Source: Thysanoteuthis rhombus
Taxonomy: Eukaryota > Mollusca > Cephalopoda > Oegopsida > Thysanoteuthidae
NCBI GenBank assembly: GCA_963457665.1
Contig: OY735209.1
Coordinates: forward strand, 8,832,814 to 8,896,813
Length of the DNA: 64,000 nt
Direction: 5' to 3'
Within the stretch, counting starts at the first letter, position 1, and each line of letters begins with the position of its first letter. The notes below the pieces were generated by a model. The model worked only from the letters and a program-made list of their open reading frames with translations. It was not told the DNA's origin and searched no databases. The position numbers and the translations under genes were made by a program. Shown piece by piece: positions 27,156-40,900 of this stretch.

Positions 27156-28930
27156 AAATGCAAGTTGGCAATACTATTTATTTATGTACATAACTGGATT
27201 AGTTTCATTAATCACCAAGAACACCTATGAGCCCATATCTATAATTATAAAAGGAACTCAGCCGACATATTTTAATAAGCCACATATTAGATGACAAAGA
27301 GCCTTGTGTGGCTGAAGAGCAGCGGTTTTGCCTACCCTGTTATATACCTTCAAAATTGACAAAATTTACAGCAAAGATTAGAAGATACAAATATTAAAAG
27401 ATTATTGAAACAAAATCAAACATTGAAATATTGTGTATGAAAATCAGAAATCTTCAGTCCAAATACTGTGAATTTTGAAGGTGTAGAAGTATACTTAAAA
27501 CTTTTTGAAATGAATTCAATACTTACTGCACTCACTGTATATGTATGTGAACAAAAAATACACATAAAAAAAAATATGAAGACGTCTTAATACTATCAAA
27601 TCTGAAGCTTTTGTTCCATTGATTGTGGGTAATATATTAAAGAGCAAATAAATAACTCTAAGATTTTTTTTTTTTAAAAGAAGAAAAATGTCTAATTAAG
27701 GAGAAGTCAAAATGAGTGCTTTCTTGGTCATTCTCATAAAATGTGTTTGAGAAAAAAAGGGTTAAAATCATTAACTTCATTTCCTACTTTGGGGAAAACC
27801 ATTGAAAAGAATCTCAAATCATAATCTCCAAAGCCAAAATAAAGATTTTCTTTTTTTCTGGTCAGAGGCAAATAGCAGCTCTGCATGAAGAAAAGAACTG
27901 GCACTGAAGCAAGAAATTGAATATAGCAAATCTAGACAATTTCTATAAAGTTGAATTAAAAATAGAACTCTAGTTTCTGATTAGTAGTTCAGTGGCACCT
28001 CTCATAACAACACAATCCATTTCACAAAATGTCCTGTTAAATGAATATTTTTTAGGTGAATAATTAAAGCAATGGGATTTCAGTGATTCATTCAACATAA
28101 AAAATATCAGGCCCCTAAAACCTCAATAACGTTGTAAATAATTCATAATGTAATAATTATTTTGAAAATAATAGACCTGAATAAAAATACAAATGAACAC
28201 GTACATAATGTAATTATTAAATTGATAATCTTATAATAATACACCAAAAGTTCATCTGCCTGAAAAAAAGCGGCTAAATACTAAATATATCATCTAGATG
28301 ATTATAAATGAAAGGTAGATGATTCTGGATAATTTTATGAAATTTCGTAGTTTTTCTCTTTCGCTAACTGAAAATATTTTGCAAAGAGATTATCTTTTTG
28401 GCACTTGGGACCTCTCGCAAAATGAAGTTTTGTTATGAGAGTTCTTCGTTATGAGGAGGTACCACTATCAGACACTTTGCACATTATAGAAAACTGAATT
28501 TCACTCAAAATATTGCATTGTTGAAAATATTTTTCATCATTATGTAGGCATTCTTTAGCATTGAGTTGGTGAAAAGTTCAGTGAGCAATGTGAATATTGA
28601 TAATTTCAAGGTGTTCAAGCACTTTGATAGGCAGTACTGTGAGATACCGATTGAAAACTATGTGCAACAAGCGAATTAACTGAAGTCATCCCCAATTACA
28701 TATTCATTCTATAAAACACTTAAAACATGATTCTCAGTCTGTCATCGCTTCAATGATAAATTTGGCAGAGCTGTTTAGATTTGCAGAAAGAATTCAGAGT
28801 TGAGAGGTACTTTTAGAAATCAATCTTTTCCAGAAGAGAAAGAAACATGAAACCCTATCAGATCACATGAACACTACAGATAATATTATACCATCAATGA
28901 AGGTGGAATAAATACAAATCCTTGTCTCTA

Positions 28931-28983
<53 letters not shown>

Positions 28984-31900
28984 AAGTAGAAAAAACGAAA
29001 GCCAAACTTTTTAGTCATGGTTTTGAGGTATAATAATTTTCGAAGCTTTATTATACCTCAAACCATAACTGAAAAGTTCCGACAGAAAAATCATGAATGT
29101 GTTATATTATCTGAAACTATTTGAAATGAACTCCCATTATTACATGGAGAATGTATCACTAGGCAGGGGCAGTGTAAATAAAATTAACAAAGAAAATGGG
29201 GCTGCTGTGGAAATCGCACCTGTAACCAAGCAGTTATTTGGACATTTACCAGGCTGTTTAGCAAAATGGAAAGAGTGACGCTACATCAAAGTGGCTACCT
29301 ATAGGTCACAGGTTGGATTCCTGCAGCAGCCCAAGTTTTTTTTCAGTTATTTATTCTATTTACTCTGTCTAGGCCAAGTGACACATTCTTCATGTAAAAA
29401 TAGGAGGTCATTTCAGATAGAGTTTCACATAATATAATGCATTCATAATTATGTCTATATGGCAATCTTTGCAATAATACACTGGGAGAACATTTTAGAA
29501 AGGCTAAAAGTGGCCAGTTTTTTCCAAGCATCTCAAATGGGGTATATTCGATTTCCAAGGGAATGAAAACACTGCAAAAAGAATAAATGAATATAAGTAA
29601 ATAAATATTTCTATATAAACATGAAATACAGTATCTTTTTATTGAGAATAATGTTATTTGAATGTTAATATCTGACACTATCTGATCAATACATTGTAAA
29701 TTTAAACTCTTTAGAGCCTTTGTGTAGGTTTTGGAGGCTAATACAGTTACCTGAAAATTAAATCTAGCCACTTTTAGCCATTCAAAATGGAAAAAAATAA
29801 ATAAAATGACCATTCTCTCACTGTGTTATTGCAAAGATTACACCCACCCACACACACACATAGTACAAATCAGGTTTGCAATATAGAATTATATAATGTA
29901 ATACAAAGCAAGGTCTGATACGTGATGGATTTATTTCACTGAGTGCTTGATATATTCAACTTTATACTCTGAGAGTCATGTTGGTTTAGAGTAGAGCTGA
30001 AAATATGGTAGGAAGTGGATTTGCTACACAAACAAGTTTATGTTTCTGCCCTACAAAAACAAGTTTATGGTTCAGGAGGGCAGAAATAAACTTATTTGAG
30101 TAGCGAATCCACTTTCATATATATATATATATATATTTCACTTTTTAAATTGGTCTCAACAGATTCTGAAAGGTAAGGTTAATTATTGCAACTGAAAAGA
30201 GTTGAAAGAGGCTGGAGAATTCTTGCAGAATGATACAACACCCCAGTTACCTTGACATAACTGATTAGTTTTTCTAGAAATTACACACACACACAAAACT
30301 ATTGATGAGGGACGAGACAATGGTACCAAAAAGGTATTTTGCAAGATAGTAAGAATTTCTTGAAATTTATTGAACACTGCTGAGGCTATTCAGTCCTTTC
30401 AAAGATCAAAATGCATATCAAATTCAAGTTCATAATATTTTTAAATTAAAAAGGCTTGAATATCGAACTGAACATGGTCCTATAGTACCCCCAACCCTCC
30501 ACCCTAAACTATGTGTGATTTAATGCCTTTGGTCACAGTGAGAATATTCCATTTAGAGTGAATTAAGCAAATGAAAAGCCATCGTGACAAAAAATGAAAT
30601 TTAAAAAAAGAAACCAGAAATGCTGAAATTAAAAAAGGATTTATATAAACAGAATAACATCAGAATAAACATTGGAATCTCGTTACTAATTCATTTAAAC
30701 TACTAAATCATATGGTGAAAAATAAATACAAATTGTATAAGTAATCAGTAATCCAAAATGACGATGCAAGCTTTTTTTCATGATAAAAAGTTGAATTTGT
30801 ATAAAATTTGACCAGTAAAACACCAACATAGACAATAACTTCAACAATTCATTATATGTTTCATTCTAGAAGTATTCAATGGAAAAATATTTCTTGTCTA
30901 CAAGTTATATAGTGCAGCAGATAACCTGAACGATTACACTTTATGGAGAAAAAACAAAAAGAGCAAGAAATTCCCAACATAGTTGGCAGTTGAAAGTCAG
31001 ATTTGATCTCTGAGGACCATGAGGGGTTGAATTCAAGATCAGGTCTAATCTTCAAACATGTTCAATATGCAAGATATTGCTAGTTACATGATAGACATGC
31101 TGCCCAGCACTAAATGTATCAAAAGAACGTCTTCGAACTTTTCCTACTTTGACCTTGGTCTAAATGCATTTCCTCAGGTTCTGGTGATCTCAAAAGTATC
31201 ACCAAATGAATGGGTATTCCCAACTTGGTTTGAAATAGCACCTTATATGTTTTTCTACACTGTTTGACTGACATATTGAATGCATTTGAACATTTGACCC
31301 AGTCAACTAGCAACCCGCTTGAATTTGACCTCTCACCGAGAGAGATCAAATCTGACTTCCCTCCACATCTGAAAATTAATGTGCTTACAATGTAAGAAAT
31401 TTTGTACTTTTCTTCAGAAAGTGCACAATTGGTCATAACTTGAGAGCTTATCCATTGTACTTCTTTTATACAGGCAGTCCCTGGGTTATGAACGACGTCT
31501 GTTCCTGAATCGAATCAGTTCCATACCCTGCATATCTAGCGCTAAATAGTACAATGTTTGTCTTAGTATGCAGTACCTTTCTATGCATAAAAAAAATATC
31601 AAAGAAATAATAATACAGTAATTATGATAATATTTCTATTATTAATTTTGACTAGTTTTTACTTTCTTAACTTTTAGTTGCTTTTTATCACAACTTTGAC
31701 TTGGATCATCTCTCCATGGCATCAAGTGAAAAGTGCTATCAGGAGTAAAGAGTGTTTACTTGTGATGATAAAACAAGCAATTTTGCATCTTGCAAAAAAT
31801 GAATAAATTAACTTAAACATATCTTGATACGGAGTTCATTCTTATTTTTTAATCTTACCATGGTTGCCAATTGACACCCCATTTTGAAAAAGGGATTAAT

Positions 31901-34900
31901 TGAAATACTAAAATTTCATTTTTGAGTTTTTTCTTGGCTTTGCTAGAAAGAAAAATCCCCAACTGTTGTCCAATTTATTAGTTTTCAGAAAAAAGTATTT
32001 TTCAGGCTTACAATATAACTATAATGCTATAGTCTGCAAAAATCGTTTTTTCTAAAAACCAACAAATTCCCAGATGGTTCAGGGATCCATTGGATTGAAA
32101 GCACCTCGAATTGAAAGAAAAAACATGTTCTTCTAGGAGTACTGTGTATCTTAAAAAGAAGAAAAGAAAGAAAGATGAATCTTGAATCCTGTTTTTCATT
32201 CATTTCAACAAGGATTTGGTCTTTTCTCTCTCTTACAAAGCCAAGAAAAACTTGACAAGATTTTTTAATTTTAATTGATTACATTTTTAGAATATCTTCT
32301 GCATGACGAAATGTTACTTGGCAAAAAGTCTGAGAGCTGACAAATAGTTGAACGAAACTAAATGAAACTAAACTCTAACCATACAATCAAAAATTGAAGG
32401 AAGCTTTGAAAAGTATCCACCAAGAATTTTCAATGTTATTACGAAAATAATAGTAATGTGAGCAAAGTGGATGTGAGTATTCATGAGGAAGGTAAATAAA
32501 ATATGATAAAAAAAAACGTTCAATTTGAAAACAAACAGGAACAGGTAAGAAACTTTTCGGTTATCACTTGCATAAGTTTCAAATATACACATTCCCGAAT
32601 AAAAATTACTTGTGTGAATAACTAATTCTTGGCAAAGTAGGAATTTGCTTTAGGAAATTCTAGCCCTAAATACACAAATTTTCTAATTCTTTCAACTGAA
32701 TACAAACAAGGTTTTGATTACGCTATCTGTAACATGATTTTTAGAGAAATTTCCCTTTGGAAATTTGAGTTGTTCATATGTTGGGTGTTCATAACTCGGG
32801 GACTACCAATATAAAATAGATATTTGAAATTTATTCATCAATAAAATTCATACAAAGCCAGTTGATCAAAAGGTAGTGTTGGGAATGAGCTATGACATTT
32901 AGAACTTGAACAAAATGCAGCAATAAAGATGGAAATTAATCAGTCGAATCCAAACAAAAATGAATTTGAGAAAATATTAATACTGCAAATTGCCTTTCAT
33001 GTTACAGACTGGATTGTCAACAAATGCAAGACATACAAGAATGCAATGTTGGGGAGAGAATAAACAGAAACATAGTAAATAAAAGGAAGCAATTGAATGA
33101 AAATAGATTTGAGTACAAATAAAACTGTCAGCATTTGAAATTAAAAAAATATTAATATCTAAAGCAGAATTAATGCAAAACAAGAGATTTAAACAGGAAA
33201 ATATAAGTGAAAAAGATTTTAAACGGAAAAAAAAAAAAAATGAAAAAACTTTCGATCTTATGACTTCAAGGTTATATTCTAAACAAATAATAAAAATTTC
33301 TCCATCATTATAATGAATTATGCAGACTAAAATTTTAAATGAACATCCATTTGAGTGTAAACCTGAGGTTGAATTTCCGTAGTCAGTTTCATCGCAACAT
33401 TAATACATTATTATCAATTTCTAATTACTATTTAGCATCATCCTAATTTTTTTAGATTTTCAAGGCTGTCAAACTAAGGCAGTAAGTAAACGGAGGATCG
33501 AAAATAAAAAAAAAGTTCTCCGTGAGACTCATATCCCTTTTGCCACAGGGAAGCCTGCTTGAATGCACCAGCTGCTTTGCCATCTAAGCTACAGAATTTT
33601 GAGGGCTTGCAGAAGCTCAGATTCAACCTTTAAACCCACTCTATTTTGATCAATTCAGTACCATATTTTTTCTGTACTAGTAGTATCAGTAAAGTTATTA
33701 TTTTATTACTATAATTATTCGGTGTATAATACGCACCCCTAATTTTGGGCTATGAAGTCTTGGAAAAAACATCTCTCATGTATAATACACACTTTTCAGA
33801 ATTTGAAATAGCTATATTTATCCGTTTTCCAACTTTTAACCTGATTCACACCGACTTGAAATAAGATTTCATATCATTCACATTATGTTCTGAGACATAG
33901 GCATTGTTGTCTTTTTGAAAATTCCAGTCTTTATTTTTTTTTCATGGCTTTACTAGGAAGAAAAAAGTCTAAATTTTTGTCTAAAGAAATGAAAAACAAA
34001 TTTTCATTGTTCATTAATTAAATTGGAGCTGTTTTGAAGTCAAGGTTTTTTCTTAACATTTATTTTCAGCACTACATCAAAACATAGTTGATCATTGACG
34101 GTTGAGTGTGTGAATACAAGGTTTTTTTTTTTAGATGTCAATTTTCAGCCAATTTTTATTTTATCATTCCTATAAGTTACATAGGCACATATAAATTGAA
34201 CTTATTCATAAAGCCAGTTTTTAGGGGTTTTGAATTTTTACATTTTTGTCAACAACGAATTACTGCAAACAGAAGATAATCAAACTGCTACAAAATGTTT
34301 CCAAAAATAAGATAAATCTCTGAAAAATGATTCAAAGAAAATCAATTGATTTAATGATTAATTGACTAGATTTAGAAAAAACTTGCAATATACTGAAAAT
34401 TATGCATGTTTATGGCACACGTCTGCAGAGTTTCAATTTAGATGTAAAAAATCTACATCTTACATCTAAATCTAGATTATTTTGGTTGCATTTTGATGTT
34501 TGAATCAGACCAAAACATGCTTAATATCGATGTGAATGAAATATTCAACACACTTCCACTGTTTGACTAATGATATAAACTCTTTGTTACACATTAGTTA
34601 GCTTGAACGATAAATATAACTAATTTCCAGTCATGCCATCCCAAATATGGCCACACACTTGGCCTAGAACAGTTAGTTATCATGTACAATATGCACCTCA
34701 AAGTTTAAGGCTTAAAAATCGAGAAAAAAGTGTGTATTATAGTTACAGTATTTTTGTCTCATTTTTATTAGATAAAGGATTGTAACCTATAATTGATAAT
34801 TTCTCAGCTTCTATCCAACTTCACAATACTCAGACCATCAATAATAAATGAAAATAAATTATATATTTATCGATACTACCAGTACAGAAACTTTGGTCTA

Positions 34901-37900
34901 TGTCTGTCAACTGATCATTTCAGATGAATCAAAAAAAAAGAATATTATTTGATATCATGAAGATGCTCTAGAATTATTTAATGACTTTATAGTCCAATTC
35001 CAAAATTAAATCTTTGATAACCATAAAGGGGTCTACATGTGTGTGTGTGTACAAAGAAAACCATTTAAATGAGAAACAACCACAAGACTGTAAGGTGAAA
35101 ATAGAAAACCAAAAACAAAAAGCCAATTGGAAAAAACAAGAACCATAAGTTCAATGATGTGTCCACCATCAAGTGGAGGAGGAGGAGGAAGAAGAGCAAG
35201 AAGTCTTTTTTTTGAGTCAATTGATCCCCATACTTGTAAAAAGAAAAAAAAAGCAATATGGAAATATTCCGTGAGTTTTTTTTCATTAAAAAAAGTAAAT
35301 GGACATTTTTAGCTTTTTTTTTTTTTAAAAATACAAAAATGCAAACTTTTTATATTCTATTGTGACATTATGGCAACTGGTAAAAAAGATTTATCTGAAT
35401 AGATGTTATTTTAATAACGTAACATCTATTAATAACATCACACCTCTTCCTCCCTTCCTCTTTCTGTTGATCAACAGAATTGTAATTGGAACCGACTGAC
35501 ATAAAGCGTCTTATTGAGATGCGTGGACACATCTAAAAAAGATCCAAAATAGTTGATAAACTATTTTGCATAAATTTAAATAACTCCCAATCAATCACAT
35601 TCTACTTGTTAATATTGTCAGATAAACAATATTCAAAAGAAACATTTTAAAAAGTTATTTCTTTGTGCAAGAACTTCTTGCAGAAAGTTCTTGTTACCTT
35701 TCAGGACAAATGAATCTGGATTTTTTTTCCATTTCAAAATGTCTCTAGTAAACTCAAAGGTGTTACATCTATCACAGCGGTGCTTTGCAAACAAAGATGA
35801 GGGGAGGGAAGGTGATACCAGATCCATTGCAGGCTCACAGGTGGCCCAAGAGGGAGGTTCATAAAATATCCCTTGGGGCCTCTGCTAATGAAGTTGAAAA
35901 GCAAACTACAGCATGAGCATGACCAACTGCAACCCAAAGGTTTACATGCCACGACCAGTGGTGGGCACAGCTAATTTAAATGCTAAACTGACAAAAGGCA
36001 AAAAATTTAAGATAAATGCTATCTTTTATTCTATAAAATTAGCTTCAGTTCAGCATTTTTCCTATAAAAATCTTAAAAACAGACTTAAAGAAGTGAAAAA
36101 TTTAATGTCGATATCAAAGTGTACATAAATAATTGAATGAGCAAATGAAATTAAAAACACGAGTTTACATTTGACTCACATTTCATTTAAAGATCTTTGT
36201 CTAGGCTATACCATATAAAAATTTCAGCTCTATATAGCAACAAAAAGACAAAACCAATCAAAGCTGGATTCATATAATTAAAATTAGCAGTTATTCTTAC
36301 TTCCACCAATCATTTAGTGGTTTATCAGTTTAGCATTTCCATTGGCTGTACATGGCCCACCAAGGTGAGACAATAGGAACAAGTTACCAAGGTCATGGGT
36401 TTCCTGTTGGAGTTTCCTTCTCCTATGTAGATATTCAAGTCAGCCATAGAAGTCTGTTACCTCTTCAAAGGAGTTTTTTTAACAGTATGGCTGACCTGGG
36501 CAGGTAGAAAAAAAAAAACATCCTTTGCATAATAAAAGTCATCACTGGCCTTGTGACTAACTAAACTAAGCTTAGTCATAATTTGAAAATCTTTATCCAT
36601 CTTTTTCAAAGTGCCTTCTATGCCTGTGGAAAATTTTTCTGAATTATTATTATAGATTACCAGTTACAATTCTTGATATGACAAGTAAAAAGGAACATAT
36701 TCTACAAGACAATCTTTAGATTTATAAAATGAATATGAAGAAATCGTTTCATTTTTTCCTATTGTGTAGAGATTTGTTCTAGTAAGCTGAAGTGCCAGAA
36801 AATTGGAGACAGCAGTACACAGGATGGTTTTTCCTCTCCCCCATTTATAGAAATGGACACAGCTGGATGGAATATGACATTATAGCTAGAGAAGTAGTGC
36901 AGCTGTGGTAGTCATAGACTGCAAACCAGATTCAATGACACTGGAATGATTGTTTGGAGCCAAGGAAAAGAGAGCACTCCACCTCCATGGTGGCATCTGC
37001 TCTAGGTTTATTCTCAGGTAACAGTAGCAAGGGTATACCAGAAATGTGCCATCTGTGGCACGTGAAATCGCAGTTGCCAACAGGTGATACAAGAATGGAA
37101 CCATCAATGATTGACAAGGATGGTAACTATCCAACAAAGGGAAACATTGCATCAAATCACATCCCAATTCAATGCTGGAGCCGTTCAACCAATGCACTGT
37201 ACAGCATTATGCAGGGTTTCATAGTCATTGACCAACAAGAGTACCATCATTATTGATACCACAGCATTGGCTACTGCATCTCAAGTGAGCCAGAGAACTT
37301 TCCCATCAGACATGGAACACTAGAGCCATGTTGCCTGGTCAGACAAATCACATTTCCAGCTTTTCTAGGCATACAGTTGAGTTCATATTTGGAGGCAACT
37401 GCATGAGGCTATGGTTCCAGCCTGTCAGTAGGATGTTGTACAAGCTGGTGGTGGTGGCTTTGCAATGGTGGGATGTGTAGTTTATTGGAGGTTGCAAGGA
37501 CCACCAGTGAACCTGGAGGCTGCCTTGACAGGTGTGACATTCAGAGATCTTGTTGCAGACCATTTGCACCCTTTTCTCCTCTCCATGTTTCCGCCTGGTA
37601 GTGACAGTTTGTTCCAGCAGGATAAAAGAACACTCATTGTGTGCAGATCATAAAAAACAGCTTCCAAGAACTCAATTGGCCCAGGACCCCCAGATTTAAA
37701 CCCCATATATGGGATATGTTGAACATCTTGCTAAATTCCCAGCAGCTACAAACAACTCATTTATAGGTAGCCCTGGAATGTGTCTGGATAGGTAAACACA
37801 CATAAGAACTCCAGCACCTCATAGACACCATAAAAGAATTTGTGTATTTGTGTGTAAATCTCTACAACACTGTTTCTCAAAATTGAATTTAAATCAAATA

Positions 37901-40900
37901 TTTTGGGCCCTAAACAAATAATACAATATAAGAATTTGCACGAAAAAAAAAAAAAAATTAAACTGGAATTCACACTTGTAAAGTTGGAACTTTGCATTGG
38001 AGACCACAATAGCATAATAAAATGAATCATCACAGACTAATAGCAGATAATTCAAATTCAAATTCAAATTTCCCCGGAGAGCTGCTTCAGCCAGAGTAGT
38101 CGGAAGAATATTTCAAAGTTACCAATGGGCCCATTTGGGATGAAAAGCGGCTCAAGCTGAATAAGGATTACTTTCAGCAACAACTGGCCTCATTGTCTTT
38201 TGTCTCACTGTTGTCAAGTGAGATCTTTAAAAGGCAGCTAATTTGTTTTGTGGACCCAATAATATGATTAAAAACTAGTACCCCTACTATGTCACATAGT
38301 CGCTGTTATTCTGGTATAAAGTAGCTGTCTCTAATTTGATGACACTTCAGTTTAAATTCAGGAACTGAATCGCTTTTGTTACAATATGGGGGTGGAGGGA
38401 GGGGTTATTTAACAATTGAAGTACAAAATAAATCTCAACATGCTATAAAAAAAAATAAATAAATCATATAAGCTTAAATCTTGTTAGAACATGCTCAGTG
38501 GATTAATAAAATGGATTTAAAATTGAAAGAATCGAGATAATTTCACTCGAGTTCTTAGATTTGGATTAAAAGCAGAAGAGACAAGCTGACAAGAATTTAA
38601 ATCAAGCCTGCATCTTTGATAACTGAATGACTGAAAAAGCAAGAGTGTAATGCATAATCAGCTGAAAGCATCAGTGGTTTTTTGCTATGTTTTTGAAATT
38701 GAAGGCATGCTAAATCTTCTGAGTTTGTTCTTGTTGATAGCAGTAGCAGCAATAATGCCTGTGTGATAGATTCATGCAAGCCTTTCATTGACAATATACA
38801 GAAAAAACTACAATGTTTATTGGATTTCCTATATTTCTTTTAAGTTGGCAGAAATTTCAGAGACGCTAATAATTTTGGGCATTTAAAAAAAATCTTTTTA
38901 GAAGTAATTTGAAAAAGTATTACTCAGTAAAAATATGTAAAAAGTTACCTCCCTTTAAAACCATGCTCGATATAGCTTAATTACAAAAAAAATAAAATGA
39001 GAATTTAGAATAACATTTAGTGTTATTTTTCTTTGTTGCTTTCAAATAAAAGATTTGAAACTTGTGTTACTTATTAGTTATGGCTAGACTGAATTTTGAG
39101 AAATTCTAAAATTTTTTCTTTCGTTTTTAAATGAAGAAATCATAGTGGAAGAGACCATAAATAATGAAAATGTGAAGAGTGATTGAAATTAATGATATGG
39201 CCTTTTGCCTCCTTAATACACACCAGTCTCCATGTACACAGATTTTTTCCTTCCTGTAGAAAATGTGGGAACAAAAAGAAAATTAAATAAATTGGAAGCA
39301 GAGCAAAAAAAGAGAAAATAAAAAAAAGGCTACAAATAAGAAGTGTAGGGATAACAAACGAATCATAACAAATGAAAAAAAATTCACAAACCCAAGCAGC
39401 AGAATGGTTGTAGCAGAAAACAAAGCTCTCATTGTTTGCTAATTTCAAAAGAGTCAAAATATGTAGATGAAATTGAAGAGAAATGTGAAATAGAAAACAG
39501 TGTCTAAAAAGCATTCACTTTGGGAAGGAAGTTGGTGAGGAGAGGTGGCTAATTTTTGTTGGTTAGTACACTAACGTCGGCAACAAGTGGGCCACTGAGG
39601 GGTTTCTTGGTGGGCCTCAGATCTTTTCTGAAAAGGTTTCAAATTTTATGTATTTGTGAGCCACCATTTATTATGAGGGATGCTTGTTTTTCTGAGAACT
39701 ATTATTAAACTGACTGTATATGAATAAATAATTAGATATAAACACTTAATGCAGATTTTTATACTACTTTTTACTTGCAGAGTAAATGATTTAAATCTAC
39801 AGGCCTCAAGGGCAAATTCTTTTATGTAGGATATGATATAATACATAAGTGGAACATGGATAAAAACTAAAATAAATCAAAAGTCGACCATTGCAAAAAG
39901 ATGTTGCTGACCCCATGGTATAGCTATATAGGATTTGAAGTCCCAAATCATGGGTCATTGATCTTATATTAATAATATTGACACTACACTAGATTGTCAC
40001 TAAACCATCAATTCTATTTGAATGATAGCAAATTGTAGAAATTATTTTGCCAAATTATTTCAAGATTAGCATATACCTGTCAAAAATGATTGGCTTATTT
40101 ATGTATGGATGGCACTAAGGAGCATGAAACTATTTTATTACATAATCTATTTTTGATTATTCAAGTATCACAATTTCATATTTTATTCAAGTCTAAACTC
40201 CATATACATTTCCTTCAGTCACTTATGCACTTGTTTTTTCTTTTCTTTCAGTTTCAAACATCCAGCGATTCTGTGACATATCAGTCATCATCATGTCATA
40301 ACAGCGTATCATTTTAAAATCCCATAAATTTTTTTATTAGCTGTGTTGATCTATTTCACATGGATCAATCTATCATAATTTTTAGGTTATAATAGGAATC
40401 TGAGAAGCTGAGATGCTTATTGTATAATTAAACATACTAATTTGCATGTATGGAATATCCATATGGATAGATATAAACCCACTCGTAAGTTTATTTTAAA
40501 AAATAACATCTCATATACAGCCTGAGAATCTTGATTCAAAAGAATAAAATCAAAATTTCATTTAGTTAATCTTCAGTTCATATTATCATTGCTTTTAAGG
40601 AGTTTTTAACCAGCATTATATTTGCTAATCTATAAGACAAATATAGGCGCCTTGAGGTGTAATGGTTAGCAAGCTGCCCTCACAGATCATTACTAATGTG
40701 TAGTGGGTTCATTCTTCACTGGGTGGCCCAGCTTGTTTTTAAATGTTATGTACACAAACTCAAATATTTTAATGATATAGGTACATGGTACACAGTGTAA
40801 TATTCAGTAATGTCTTTGATAGGGGGCAGCAAAAATGTTTTAGTCTAAAAATAAAATGTAATACAATGGAGATTACTTGCACCAAACTATTTAGCCCAGT

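Noticed and set aside
40648-40735. Functional tRNA gene
   Set aside because: A- and B-box-like motifs are present, but the stems do not pair properly and no clear anticodon loop forms.
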